NCBI GenBank assembly: GCA_038239005.1
Contig: JBBSFE010000003.1
Coordinates: 1-64,000, forward strand
Length of the DNA: 64,000 nucleotides
DNA from: DASXHD01 sp038239005
GTDB taxonomy: Bacteria; Myxococcota_A; Polyangia; Polyangiales; Polyangiaceae
Reading direction: 5' to 3'
Under the pieces are notes generated by a model that was not told the DNA's origin, searched no databases, and worked only from the letters and a program-made list of their open reading frames with translations. This document shows positions 7,611-16,776 of this stretch, piece after piece. Positions within the stretch are counted from its first letter, which is position 1. Every line of letters starts with the position of its first letter. The translations under genes and the position numbers were made by a program.

Positions 7611-8618
7611 CTATGGCACGACATCGAAGTCGCTGATGTGAATCGACTGGAGTGCCGTATTCACCGCCGGATCGTAGTTCACGTCTCCGGTCTGCGGCTC
7701 GAACACCCGACAGAAGGTGTTGCAACATCCGTTTTCGGCGGCGATGGCACCGTAGGTTTTGAGCGCGCTGATCACGCTGCTCGCTTGCGCGTTCGACGGA
7801 TCGGCGAAGCTCGAGTGAAGGCGAAGGCGCAATCCGTATTTCATGCCCGCCACGTTGTAGGCGGCGAGTGGAAGCTCGATCACGAGCGCGTGATTGACGC
7901 CGCCGCCGGGTTGCGGCCACACGCCCGTGAGCTCCTCTGGTGCGAGACCACCAGCGATGGCGACGTCATGCCATCCGGTCGTCGAGTTGCAGGGACCATA
8001 CGTGACGTTCGCTGCGATCGCGGGATCGTCTTTGCAACCGCTGTATCCCGTCCACGTGCCACCATCCGCTACGGGTGCGGTGAAATCGAAACCGTCCCAG
8101 AGTGTGTTGGTTCCATCACCGAAATCGGTGGTGTTGGTCTCGAGGATCTCCATCGCCTTGTCACCCGCGATGCCCGTCGCGAATGATTGCGTCCAATGGT
8201 CGATGGGGAAATTTGGAATCGTGTGCGTCGACACCGATGTGATCGGTTCGAGCATCACACCGTGCGCTTGGATGTGCAGCACGTAGCCTTGCGAGACAGC
8301 GAACGCGGCATTCGAAACGCCCGCGAGACCGGTGATGATTGCCGCGGAGCCCGAAGTGGGTGATTGCCCGCTGATGATGTCGTTGAACGGCGGCGTTCCG
8401 GGCGTGAAAATGGTGACGCCCGCGATCACGTGCGCTCGCACGATACCCGCATCGGTGGCCGCATCGGCGGGCGCGTCGATTAGGACATCGCTTGTGGCGT
8501 CGCCGGTCGGCATGCCCGCTTCTGCGTCCGGCGTCGTCGCGTCAACGCCGCCATCGCTCGAGTCCGCGGCGCCGCTGCACGCGAGCACGACGCTCAACCC
8601 GAAAGCGATGGCTCTCAT
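7611..8618 (-). CDS. Lipoprotein, divergent paralogue of the one at 19090
   Basis: A 335-aa lipoprotein: MRAIAFGLSVVLAC (lipobox Cys 14), an Asp/Ala linker to about residue 58, then a beta-rich body. The C-terminal third (KYGLRLRLHSSF, VISALKTYGAIAAENG, HISDFDVVP) lines up with the lipoprotein at 19090-20115 (YGVRFRLKSSF, IIAALQKYGMMLSDGG, KVDDFEVV). That pattern recurs in myxobacterial secreted proteins of unknown function. The N-terminal bodies differ. A pair of cysteines (GCCNTFC) occurs only in this copy. Cell-surface location is likely; no catalytic motif is recognised. Confidence 0.75.
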   Translation of the reverse strand: MRAIAFGLSVVLACSGAADSSDGGVDATTPDAEAGMPTGDATSDVLIDAPADAATDAGIVRAHVIAGVTIFTPGTPPFNDIISGQSPTSGSAAIITGLAGVSNAAFAVSQGYVLHIQAHGVMLEPITSVSTHTIPNFPIDHWTQSFATGIAGDKAMEILETNTTDFGDGTNTLWDGFDFTAPVADGGTWTGYSGCKDDPAIAANVTYGPCNSTTGWHDVAIAGGLAPEELTGVWPQPGGGVNHALVIELPLAAYNVAGMKYGLRLRLHSSFADPSNAQASSVISALKTYGAIAAENGCCNTFCRVFEPQTGDVNYDPAVNTALQSIHISDFDVVP

Positions 8619-8672
8619 GCGCGTTTCGCCATGGTGCTCACTCTACACTGCGGTATTCGGCGTGATAGGACT

Positions 8673-9785
8673 ATGGCGCTCATGAAGCTCGACGAGGAAC
8701 GCCTCGCGCGTGCGCGCGCTGCTGCCGAAGTGATCGCGCCACTCGGCAGCGAGATCGAGCGCGCGCGGCGCATTCCCGAAGCGGCGGTCGTTGCGATGCG
8801 CGATGCGGGCGTGTTCAAGCTCGCAGTGCCGCGTGACTACGGCGGTGTGGAAGCGGACGTCGCCACAATGCTCTCCGTGATCGAAACGATCGCGCGCGCC
8901 GATGGCTCCGCTGGGTGGTGCGCGATGGTCGGCGCAACCTCTGGGCTCGTCGCCATCCACATCGCGGACGATGCAGCGCGAGAGATCTTCGAGCCGAGCG
9001 ATGTCATCGTCTGCGGCGTAACAGCGCCGCTCGGACGCGCAACGAAAACGCCCGACGGCTATCGCGTGACCGGCCGCTGGGCGTTCGGCAGCGGGTGCGA
9101 GCATTCCGGATGGAGGCTCGGTGGTGCGATGGTCGGAAGCGAGGCGCATTGCATGCTGTTTCGCGCCGATCAAACGCGCGTCATCGACACATGGGACACG
9201 AGCGGTCTTCGCGGAACGGGAAGCCACGACTTCGATGCCACCGAAGCGCTCGTTCCGTTCGCGCGCTCGTTCGTGCTCGGTGCGCCACCGCGTCCATACA
9301 GTGGAGCCTGCGCGGTTCCGTTTTTCGGATTGCTCGCATCGAGCGTCGCCGCTGTCGCCGTTGGCATCGCGCGCGGTGCTCTCGATGCGCTCCTCGCGGT
9401 CGCAGCAGCGAAGACCGCGATGGGTGCGAAGCGCACGATCGCACACCGCGAGATCGTGCAGCTCGATGTCGCGCGTGCCGAAGCTCGCTTGCGCGGTGCG
9501 CGCACGATGCTCCTCGATGCGGCTAGAGAAGCCGAGCGTGAAGCGTCACTCTCCAACCGTGCGCATTTGCGCGCGTGCGCGGTCGAAGCCACGTCCATCG
9601 CGGCTGGCGTCGTCGACATCGCCTACAACACCGCCGGGTCGACGAGCATCTACACGAAGAGCCCTCTCCAAAGACACTTTCGCGATGTGCACGTTGCGAC
9701 GCAGCACGTGATGGTCGCGCCGAGTGCCGCGGTGCTCGCAGGTCGCGTGCTTCTCGGCATCGAAACGGACACCTCGCTGCTCTGA
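8673..9785 (+). CDS. Acyl-CoA dehydrogenase / flavin monooxygenase-like protein
   Basis: A 370-aa cytosolic flavoprotein of the acyl-CoA dehydrogenase fold. The N-terminal helices (LFKLAVPRDYGG-like FKLAVPRDYGGVEAD), the segment SAGWCAMVGATSG, the beta domain YRVTGRWAFGSGCEHSGW, and the C-terminal AYNTAGSTSIYTKSPLQR with DVHVATQHVMV match the group with a type-2 C-terminal domain. That group includes two-component hydroxylases (HsaA/HpaB-like) as well as dehydrogenases. It lacks the usual dehydrogenase catalytic Glu context, so a hydroxylase or monooxygenase role is possible. The ATG at 8673 is preferred; ATG 8682 is an alternative. The GH5 gene converges on it with 13 bp between. Confidence 0.8.
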   Translation: MALMKLDEERLARARAAAEVIAPLGSEIERARRIPEAAVVAMRDAGVFKLAVPRDYGGVEADVATMLSVIETIARADGSAGWCAMVGATSGLVAIHIADDAAREIFEPSDVIVCGVTAPLGRATKTPDGYRVTGRWAFGSGCEHSGWRLGGAMVGSEAHCMLFRADQTRVIDTWDTSGLRGTGSHDFDATEALVPFARSFVLGAPPRPYSGACAVPFFGLLASSVAAVAVGIARGALDALLAVAAAKTAMGAKRTIAHREIVQLDVARAEARLRGARTMLLDAAREAEREASLSNRAHLRACAVEATSIAAGVVDIAYNTAGSTSIYTKSPLQRHFRDVHVATQHVMVAPSAAVLAGRVLLGIETDTSLL

Positions 9786-9798
9786 CTTGCGCGACGAA

Positions 9799-11157
9799 TC
9801 ACTGCGTGATCACGATGGTCGCCGTCTTCGCGGAGGGCGGCGTCAGCACGCGCACGCCCGGCTCGCCCATGTCGAACGTGCAATCGCCGCACGACACGGT
9901 GACCGGGCGAAACGCCGGCGGAACGACGATGAGCGTCGGCGCGGCGATGTCGCGCTTGGGCACATACGTGACCGTGAGCGCGCGCGCCGTACCATCCCAT
10001 GCATACTGCACGGAATCACCGGCGACGCGCGATGGGTACGGCCGCGAGACGACTGCGACCATGTCGGGCTTGTCCGTTCCGTCGGCTTTGACGAGCCCGT
10101 AGCCGTCGTCGTTCGCGCTGTAGTCCCAGTACGTCGCGCCCGCGCCGACCGGACCAAACGCGTCGAGCTCGTCGCCGAGGTAATCGGTGATGCCCGTGAG
10201 GGACGATGGCCCGCCGTATTCGCCGATCCAAAGCGCCGCGCCCATGGCGTCGGCCTCGGCACGAAGCGCGACCGCGTTCGAGAGGATCATCGCACGATGC
10301 GTTTCGTTGAACGCCTGACCTTGCTCGGCATTCGGATCGTACGAGTGCGGCGAGTAGACGACGTTGTCGTACGAGGGCTTCGGCAGCCCTGTCGGAAATC
10401 CGAGGTTGCGGCTCGCCGATGGCTCGATGAATGCAACCCACTCGGGCGCAACCGCACGCACACCCGCGACGACGCGATCGTAAAACGGCGCGAGCGTTCC
10501 CTCTTCGAACCCATTGATGGCGACGCTTCCCCAGTTGGGCTCGTTGAGCGGATCGAACCCGATGACGTTGGCGTGCGTCATGAGCTTTGCTGCGACGTGT
10601 TGCCACGTGGCGATGAACTCCGTGATGAGCGACTCGTCCGCGTAAAACTGATCGACGCACGCCTCGACATTCGGATCGAGGCTTCCAAAGAACCACGGCG
10701 TCGTGGGGACGAATGCGTCGTAGCGCGATTGATCGCACGTCCACTTGGGTGCGCCGTCACCGCCGGCGAAACCTTCGCCGTAGAGATCTTCGTGCATGTC
10801 GACGACGACGAGAATGCCCGCGGCCTCCGCCCACGTGACGCGCTCCTCGAGCGCGCCGAGATACGCATCATCGAACACGCCGCGTTGCGGCTCGATCGCG
10901 GCCCACACGGTGACGAGGCGCATCGAGTTCATGCCCCAGTCGTCGTGCATGTGTGCGAGATTGGCGGGCTGCTGCGGCGGAAGATACGGCGCCCACTTCG
11001 CCATGCCCGAAACGTTGGCGCCATGGAGAATCAGCGCGCGCCCATCCGAGTCGCGTAGGAATCCATCTTTGACGTAAAACGGCGGCGGCGGCCCCGAGTC
11101 ACACTCGAGCGCGAGGAGACTCGCAAAGAGCGCAGCGACGAGGAGCCTCGCGCGCAT
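9799..11157 (-). CDS. Endoglycoceramidase-like GH5 glycoside hydrolase, exported
   Basis: A 452-aa enzyme with signal peptide MRARLLVAALFASLLALEC and a cysteine at residue 19. The GH5 catalytic residues are visible: acid/base in FDPLNEPNWGS and nucleophile in LWIGEYGGPS. Other family landmarks are LHGANVSG, MRLVTVWAAIEP, VVDMHEDLYG, YSPHSYDP and TYWDYSANDDG. A C-terminal beta domain begins at VVSRPYPSRVAGDSVQY. The start GANVSG... with MHQD-like VDMHED and the C-terminal domain resemble the endoglycoceramidase subfamily, which removes glycans from glycosphingolipids. The ATG overlaps the channel gene stop (TGATG), so it is the last gene of a coupled trio. Confidence 0.85.
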   Translation of the reverse strand: MRARLLVAALFASLLALECDSGPPPPFYVKDGFLRDSDGRALILHGANVSGMAKWAPYLPPQQPANLAHMHDDWGMNSMRLVTVWAAIEPQRGVFDDAYLGALEERVTWAEAAGILVVVDMHEDLYGEGFAGGDGAPKWTCDQSRYDAFVPTTPWFFGSLDPNVEACVDQFYADESLITEFIATWQHVAAKLMTHANVIGFDPLNEPNWGSVAINGFEEGTLAPFYDRVVAGVRAVAPEWVAFIEPSASRNLGFPTGLPKPSYDNVVYSPHSYDPNAEQGQAFNETHRAMILSNAVALRAEADAMGAALWIGEYGGPSSLTGITDYLGDELDAFGPVGAGATYWDYSANDDGYGLVKADGTDKPDMVAVVSRPYPSRVAGDSVQYAWDGTARALTVTYVPKRDIAAPTLIVVPPAFRPVTVSCGDCTFDMGEPGVRVLTPPSAKTATIVITQ

Positions 11158-13025
11158 CAGCTTTCCGCGAGCACGATGATCTTGTCGCCCTCGTTGAACG
11201 TCACGGATTCCTTCTTGTTGGGATTCACGCGAACACCGTAGGCCTTCGCTTGATCGCGCGCGTCGATCTTGAGCCGGTAACCGATTGCCGTTTCGTTGCG
11301 ACGTTTGGCGGCTTCGACGACCGTGTGGAAGTTGAACGCCTCACCCATCTTGACGTAGTTCGATGCACTCTTCAGGTAAATTTCGGAGCCCGCCGGGTCG
11401 AACAAGTCGGCGAAAACGGCATTGAGGTGCTTGTTTTCGGACACTTGCGCGAGCATCAAGCTGACGAGGTGATCGCTGACGATGAAGTCGTCGGCGCGCG
11501 TCACTTCGGCGAGCTGGCGGTTTCGGAGGTCGAGCATCTCGCTGACGATGGCGAACTCCTTGCCGGACTTCTCGCTCATGTCGCGTAAATGGAGCAGCGT
11601 GACGAGCGTCGATGCGTCGGCGCGTTGCGGCTCGGTGTCGTCGGAATAGCTCAAGATGATGATGTGATCCCACGTGGCGACGTCGAGCCCATCGAGCAGA
11701 TCGCGATCGGTTGTGTCCCCTTGGGTGAAGGTCACGGCTTGGTTCTTCGTCGGTGGAAGCGAAGGGGCTGTAACGTCCGCGATGACGCGCGTCACCGAGC
11801 CGGCGGCGACGTAGTTGTCGAGCTCCGTGAGAATGTTCTGGCCGCGGCGGTTCCATCCGAGAATGAGCGTCCGCTCGGGCATCGGTGATGTGGGCTCGCG
11901 AAGCGCGATGGACGCATCGCTGATGCCGAGCTCGGTCGAGCCCGAGAGGATCACGGTGCTGTCGTCTTCGGAGATCGCGATGATCTTGTCGCCGGCGACG
12001 AGCGGCGTCGACATGGCTGGGTTGATGCGTGTGCCAGCCGCGCCGTGGATGCCCATCACCGCGCTGCGATCGTAAGATTGGAGAACGTCGCCGTAGGTTT
12101 TGCCGATGAGCGAGGGTTCGTCTTTGAAATAGATTTCATCACCGCCGAAATTCAAAAGCTCCGTGTAGACGACGGACAAGCCCGCCTGGCGACACGTCTG
12201 CACGCTGATGCGCGAGATGAGATCATCCATGAGCACGAGCTGGACTTCATCGCGGCCGACCATCTTGGCGACGCGCACGTTCTTGTCTTCGCGAATCTCG
12301 GCGACGATGTGATACGGCTCTTTTTTGCGGCCCGGGTTGTTGGTGATCGCAAGGATCGTCTTGATGACCTGCGTGTCGGCGTCTTCGCCGTCGGGTGCGA
12401 GGATGATGATCGAGCGCGCGTCGTCTGGGTTCACGATGCGCAAATCGCTCTGATCGAGCGGGCTCCCGGTGCGGCAAACCACGCGCGTGTTGCGTGTGGT
12501 GGGGAGATGCGTTCGGATGTCGTCTTCCATCTCGATCTTGTCGCGGTCGGCGAGCACGACGACACACGGATTGTCGACGTTGGCGTTCGCCTCGACGAGC
12601 TCGGCGATGATCGTGAACACTTGCGGCGACCAACCGATCACCAGCGTGTGATCGTGCTCGATGACGTTCGACCGACCTTTGCGGAGGTTTTGCACGCGGC
12701 TGTCGATGACGTTGGTCAAGATGCCGATGAAGATGGAGACCATGAAGATGCTGCCAAACGTGATGAACATCATCGCGCCAAGAAACACTCGCGATCCGGC
12801 GCCCGTGTCGACCGGGTTGGGCGTCAACGTCTGAAAGAGAATGTTCCAGAGGATCTTCGGATAGCCCATGTCTGCGTCGGCGCCTGCGAACCGCACGGCG
12901 AGCGAAACGCTGACCACGAGCACTCCGGAAATGGCGGCGAGCCACACGATGAGCCCCGCAGGCCCGCGCGACATCGTGTTGTCGAAGCGATATCGAAGGC
13001 GTTCACGCAGCGTCGTCTTTCTCAT
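11157..13025 (-). CDS. CASTOR/POLLUX-like ion channel with RCK domains
   Basis: A 622-aa membrane protein. An N-terminal cytoplasmic basic stretch is followed by TM1 (about residues 24-46), a loop with LWNILFQTLTPNPV where a pore helix would sit, and TM2 (about 79-104). Two long nucleotide-binding regulatory parts follow: HTLVIGWSPQVFTIIAEL and ERTLILGWNRRGQNILTELDN, both with GWxxxxxxI Rossmann starts. This is the layout of bacterial CASTOR/POLLUX homologues, gated cation channels with RCK domains. A C-terminal TrkA-C-like piece ends the protein. ATG 13025 overlaps the stop of the upstream gene as ATGA; a start seven codons earlier is possible. Ion and ligand are unknown. Confidence 0.85.
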   Translation of the reverse strand: MRKTTLRERLRYRFDNTMSRGPAGLIVWLAAISGVLVVSVSLAVRFAGADADMGYPKILWNILFQTLTPNPVDTGAGSRVFLGAMMFITFGSIFMVSIFIGILTNVIDSRVQNLRKGRSNVIEHDHTLVIGWSPQVFTIIAELVEANANVDNPCVVVLADRDKIEMEDDIRTHLPTTRNTRVVCRTGSPLDQSDLRIVNPDDARSIIILAPDGEDADTQVIKTILAITNNPGRKKEPYHIVAEIREDKNVRVAKMVGRDEVQLVLMDDLISRISVQTCRQAGLSVVYTELLNFGGDEIYFKDEPSLIGKTYGDVLQSYDRSAVMGIHGAAGTRINPAMSTPLVAGDKIIAISEDDSTVILSGSTELGISDASIALREPTSPMPERTLILGWNRRGQNILTELDNYVAAGSVTRVIADVTAPSLPPTKNQAVTFTQGDTTDRDLLDGLDVATWDHIIILSYSDDTEPQRADASTLVTLLHLRDMSEKSGKEFAIVSEMLDLRNRQLAEVTRADDFIVSDHLVSLMLAQVSENKHLNAVFADLFDPAGSEIYLKSASNYVKMGEAFNFHTVVEAAKRRNETAIGYRLKIDARDQAKAYGVRVNPNKKESVTFNEGDKIIVLAES

Positions 13026-15196
13026 TTGAGCATCCCTCTTCCCCACTCGCTCATATCAGCGCGCCCGCGAAGTTTCGCGAGCTCCTGTTTGCCGGCTGGC
13101 GTTTTCTTCAAGTGCGCGACGGCGTGATCCACCGCCGCTTCGGTGAAGTGGCTGCGCGGCTCGTACAGGCTGAAGCGGAAAAAATCCTCGAGCCACGCGG
13201 CAATCGCGGCGACTCCGGCTTCTTCCTTTGGAGGCTTGCGTGGTGATGGGCCGCCTTCGTCGACGGGCGGCGCGGGTTTGCCGAGGATTTCGAGCGTCTC
13301 CCGAGCGACGGCCTCGATCTCTCTGAACTCGTCGTGCACCGAGTTGATGTGCGACGTGTACGCGTGCGGGAGGACCCAGCGCGCGACGTCATCGCGACCG
13401 CCGAGCGCTTGCGCAGCGATGAGCGCGCCGTACACCCACGGAGGCGCACTTCGCGCGCCAAGCACGCGCTCGAGCCAAAGCATCGCATCTGCGTTCGTCT
13501 TGTCGAGCTCGATGAGCCCAGGCAATAGACACGCAGCGACCGCGGCTTGCCTCTCGGCGTTGCGTCGCGGCCGAGCGAGCGCGGCTGCGAAGAGCGTCTT
13601 GCCGCGCGCTGGGTCGAGTCGCGCAATTGCGAGCGAGGCTTCGGCCATCGCGACTGCGGCCGTCATGTCGAGACGAACGCCGGGCTCTTCGGGATCTTGT
13701 CCGCCAGGCACTTCGTCGAGAAGCGCGAGCAATTTTTCCATGCGCGGCACGCGGTCTTTGAGGCCGCGCTTTCCGTAGACGCGAAAGACGCGCCCAGCCG
13801 TGCTCTTCAGCACGCGAAAGCTGAGCCCGCGATCCGAAATGGCGAGCGCGAGCTTCTCGGCTTCGTCGTCACCGCGTGCGAGCACCGCGTGAACGGCGGG
13901 CTGGAGCAAATCGTCCTTCGAGAACATGTCATCGAGCGTGTTGCGCTCCTGGCGTTTCTTCAGGACTTCGTCGATGCGCGCCGCTGCATCGAGCCAGCGC
14001 CACGCAGCTGCGCGAACGGCCTCGCGAACTTCGGGCTCTGTGCGCTTCGCGAGCGCGGGCAAGACGTGCTCGAGTCGTGCGTCGTCGGGAGTGAGCGTCG
14101 TGATCGCTTCGATCAATGCGGCGCGTGCATCGGGATGATCCACCGCTTGCGTCACACCGGCGAACGCCTTGGGGTGCCCGAGATCGACCGCGAGCCCCGA
14201 ACGAAACCCAGCCGCCACGGCTGGCACGATCCACTCGGGGAGCGCCGATTTGTAGGGCCACTGATTGTAGTACTCGTCGGTGCGCTCCTTGAAATACGCG
14301 CCGATCATCTCGGCCTTCGTTGGATCTTCCTTCGCGAGCGCTTTCAGTGCCGCATCGTGCGACGCCTCGCCGCCGCTCTTCTTTCCAAGTGCGTTCTTCA
14401 TGACGAGCGCACGATGCGAAGCAAGCGCCTCCGCGGACCACGCATCGATGGGCGATTTCGTCTTGCCGTCTAGAAACGCTTCGAACGCAACGGCGAGCTC
14501 GGCGACGACGTGACCCGTGCTCTTCTTCGCGAGCGACACGGCCTCGCGACATGCGGCGTCATCGCCGAACAAACAGTGTGCGAGCATCCAGTAGAGCGCG
14601 AGCTCGGGCGTCGTCTTCTCCGATTTCCAGGCGGACGCTGGCGGCGCCTTCGCGAGGTGCTCGGCAAATCGAAACGCCGGTTCGCCCGCGATGAGCCCGA
14701 GCAACCAATTCGCGCGTGAGAAGAGCGCATTCGGCGCGAGGTTCTTCGGTCGCTTGGCGAGCGCCTTCTTCGCGCGTTTCGCGAGCGCTTTGCGCGCGGC
14801 CACGCCTTTCTTGTCGCCGTCCTTCAGCCACTTTCCGGCGACGAAGTCCGCGAGCGACTCTCCTTCTTTGTCTTCGAGCTCGCCGTTCTCGTGGTTGTAG
14901 AGGTGCACCTCGCAGAGCCCGAGCGGGTGCGGCATCACCGAAGCCCACGCTTCGTCGCCCGAGCCGTCTTGCGCGAATGGCACGAGGCCCATCAAGAGGA
15001 GAATCGGCTGCTCCACGAGCGCCGTCTGCGCCTTGCCCTTTTTCGGCGCGCTCACCTCGAGCGAGATGTGCCAACCCGAGTCGCTTTTCGGAACGCGATC
15101 GACGTCGATCCAATCTGCGAGCTCCTTCGGAGCTTCCCAACCGAGAGCGGCCACGAGCGCCGCGCGCATTTTCTCTCCCGTCCCACGTCCTGGCAT
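13022..15196 (-). CDS. Large HEAT-like helical protein, unknown function
   Basis: A 724-aa soluble, mostly helical protein without signal or membrane segments. Residues about 190-520 read as repeated Ala/Leu helices (for example DARAALIEAITTLTPDDARLEHVLPALAKRTEPEVREAVRAA), the pattern of HEAT/ARM solenoids. A Lys-rich stretch (ARKALAKRAKKALAKRPK) lies near residue 140. The N terminus (WHISLEVSAPKKGKA... PFAQDGSGDEAWASVM) looks like a separate small domain. I do not recognise a family. TAGCCT lies 7 nt before the ATG. The stop overlaps the channel gene start (ATGA), suggesting coordinated production with the channel and GH5 enzyme. Confidence 0.7.
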   Translation of the reverse strand: MPGRGTGEKMRAALVAALGWEAPKELADWIDVDRVPKSDSGWHISLEVSAPKKGKAQTALVEQPILLLMGLVPFAQDGSGDEAWASVMPHPLGLCEVHLYNHENGELEDKEGESLADFVAGKWLKDGDKKGVAARKALAKRAKKALAKRPKNLAPNALFSRANWLLGLIAGEPAFRFAEHLAKAPPASAWKSEKTTPELALYWMLAHCLFGDDAACREAVSLAKKSTGHVVAELAVAFEAFLDGKTKSPIDAWSAEALASHRALVMKNALGKKSGGEASHDAALKALAKEDPTKAEMIGAYFKERTDEYYNQWPYKSALPEWIVPAVAAGFRSGLAVDLGHPKAFAGVTQAVDHPDARAALIEAITTLTPDDARLEHVLPALAKRTEPEVREAVRAAAWRWLDAAARIDEVLKKRQERNTLDDMFSKDDLLQPAVHAVLARGDDEAEKLALAISDRGLSFRVLKSTAGRVFRVYGKRGLKDRVPRMEKLLALLDEVPGGQDPEEPGVRLDMTAAVAMAEASLAIARLDPARGKTLFAAALARPRRNAERQAAVAACLLPGLIELDKTNADAMLWLERVLGARSAPPWVYGALIAAQALGGRDDVARWVLPHAYTSHINSVHDEFREIEAVARETLEILGKPAPPVDEGGPSPRKPPKEEAGVAAIAAWLEDFFRFSLYEPRSHFTEAAVDHAVAHLKKTPAGKQELAKLRGRADMSEWGRGMLK

Positions 15197-15211
15197 GGGC
15201 CGTAGGCTACA

Positions 15212-15775
15212 TCAGAGGCAGCCGCCGTCGGCGTAGTCGCATTTGCCGCCGTTCTCGCACGTGAGATTGTTGTTCGAGCTTTGGTCGGAGCACGTGTGGC
15301 AGCGGCCGTTCGTGGTGCAAACCTGGAACGCCTCGGGGCACGCGGCGGCGTCCGCGCAAACGCAGTCTTGGTATTGGTTGCTCGGGATCGCGTTCAGGCA
15401 GTTCGTACCGGTTTGTATGCAGACACCACTCAACAGGGATGCGTCAGCCACTGCACAATACACACATGGTTGGGTGTACCCGATGCATGCGGTGCAGCTC
15501 GTCACGGTCGCCGAGCCGCACTGCCACGTGCCGATACCCGTGTCGGGTGTCTTTGCGGCGTCGGTGACGTCGGAGCCTGCGTCGGTGCTGGTCTCGTCGC
15601 CGGTGCCGGTGTCGTCCGGTGTGATGACGTCTTGGCCGCCGCCGGTGTCTTGTTGTTGGAACACATCGACGGTGGTTCCATCGGGTCCTGCATCGCCGTC
15701 ATCGGTATTACCGCCGCATTGGGCGAGCGAGTACGAGCAGCAGGCCAGCGCCACGAACGCGATCCGAAGACGCAT
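15212..15775 (-). CDS. Cysteine-rich lipoprotein, unknown function
   Basis: A 187-aa protein: MRLRIAFVALACCSYSLAQC signal peptide with lipobox Cys about residue 20, a Thr/Asp/Gly linker to about residue 80, then a Cys-rich module with about 14 cysteines (CGSATVTSCTACIG, CVYCAVAD, CVCADAAAC, CHTCSD, CENGGKC). The final CENGGKCDYADGGC is EGF-like in spacing. ATG 15775 has GGAGGG about 9 nt upstream, a normal ribosome-binding site. It is probably surface-exposed. It lies 15 bp before the HEAT-like gene on the same strand. Confidence 0.7.
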   Translation of the reverse strand: MRLRIAFVALACCSYSLAQCGGNTDDGDAGPDGTTVDVFQQQDTGGGQDVITPDDTGTGDETSTDAGSDVTDAAKTPDTGIGTWQCGSATVTSCTACIGYTQPCVYCAVADASLLSGVCIQTGTNCLNAIPSNQYQDCVCADAAACPEAFQVCTTNGRCHTCSDQSSNNNLTCENGGKCDYADGGCL

Positions 15776-15798
15776 GGGACAACCCTCCACATCCGAGA

Positions 15799-16512
15799 CT
15801 ACACGGCCGAGATCGCTCCGTCGAGCCAGGTCTTTGATGGTGTGCTGCTCACACCAAGCGCTTCGAGGCCTGGGAAAATGACGTCGCGGAGCGCCTGAAC
15901 GAAGACGTCGCGACGCCGCGAATATGGCAAGACACCGTGGTCCACGAGGCGTGGCTCTTCGGGTCCCTTGGTCTTCGGCTTGAACGAGTCGCCTGCGGTC
16001 GTGCGGAGCATCCACGGAATCCACTTCGAGAGAAACGAGAGATCGTCGCTCTCCTTGTGGCTCGTGAGCACGGCCCATCCGAGACGCGCATGCGTGACTT
16101 CGTCTGCCGAAAATTCGCGGAGCAGCTTCTTCATCGATGCGCTCTTCGTTTCACCCATCAGCGTCACGAGCATCAACGTGCTCTCCGACTCCGCGAGACA
16201 CGACGCGGCAACTTCGTAGAGCACCTTCTGTCGAAACCGCATGCGCGCCGGCGCGATCTCGATTGGCGAGACGGGCTTCGTCAGCAGCGGCGCGCCGTAG
16301 TGCTCGGCGAGCTCGGCGCAATAGCCGGCGTGTTTGTTTTCGTCTTTCGAAGCTTGACGTGCGAGCTCGACGAGCGATGGCGGAGTGCCGATGCGCTCGA
16401 GTCGATCGGCCATGCGCGTGAATCGCGCCGTGGCGTCACGCTCGACAGCTTCGCGAAATGCCCACGCCCGACCCGCGACCTCGCGAACCTTCACGCTCTC
16501 CGTGAGGCTCAC
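15799..16512 (-). CDS. Ferritin-like domain protein
   Basis: A 237-aa four-helix protein with ferritin-like di-iron signatures: RQASKDENKHAGYC (E..H), ESESTLML, and FSADEVTHARLGWAVL (E..H). These pairs of ExxH in helices about 90 residues apart are typical of the ferritin/rubrerythrin superfamily. It lacks a signal peptide, so a cytosolic iron-binding or oxidase role is likely. The start is GTG 16512, overlapping the stop of the small lipoprotein gene as GTGA, so the two are translated in series. Confidence 0.78.
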   Translation of the reverse strand: MSLTESVKVREVAGRAWAFREAVERDATARFTRMADRLERIGTPPSLVELARQASKDENKHAGYCAELAEHYGAPLLTKPVSPIEIAPARMRFRQKVLYEVAASCLAESESTLMLVTLMGETKSASMKKLLREFSADEVTHARLGWAVLTSHKESDDLSFLSKWIPWMLRTTAGDSFKPKTKGPEEPRLVDHGVLPYSRRRDVFVQALRDVIFPGLEALGVSSTPSKTWLDGAISAV

Positions 16513-16742
16513 CAGGAGCAGAGGCCGTGCGTGCAGTCCCCTTCTTTGTTCAAGCAGGGCACGTCGGCGGTGCTCACGTCTTTGATCGAGCCCGCGTCTT
16601 TGCTCGAGCCCGTCTCTTTCGAGGAAGATGCGTCGTCGGCGGCGGCGTCATCGCCTGTCGTGGTGTCGCCGGAGCAAGCGGGAAGCGCCATCGCCATGCC
16701 ACCGATGACGAGAATGTTGAAAAGCTTCGAAGCGTCGTGCAC
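16509..16742 (-). CDS. Small lipoprotein upstream of the ferritin-like gene
   Basis: A 77-aa lipoprotein starting at GTG 16742: VHDASKLFNILVIGGMAMALPAC, lipobox LPAC at residues 20-23, then an acidic Ser/Asp/Lys tail with three cysteines (PCLNKEGDCTHGLC). No family recognised. A strong promoter lies at 16749-16776 with only 6 nt between the -10 and the GTG, so the message is likely leaderless. It is the first gene of a two-gene unit with the ferritin-like protein. Confidence 0.7.
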   Translation of the reverse strand: MHDASKLFNILVIGGMAMALPACSGDTTTGDDAAADDASSSKETGSSKDAGSIKDVSTADVPCLNKEGDCTHGLCSW

Positions 16743-16748
16743 AGGGAA

Positions 16749-16776
16749 ATCGTAGCGCTCAATCGATGAGAGTCAA
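16749..16776 (-). promoter_or_regulatory. Sigma70-type promoter giving a leaderless mRNA
   Basis: On the minus strand TTGACT (16771-16776) and TACGAT (16749-16754) are separated by 16 bp. The GTG start codon begins 7 nt after the last base of the -10, the distance at which transcription normally starts. It is the clearest example in the window of a leaderless arrangement. Confidence 0.6.
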
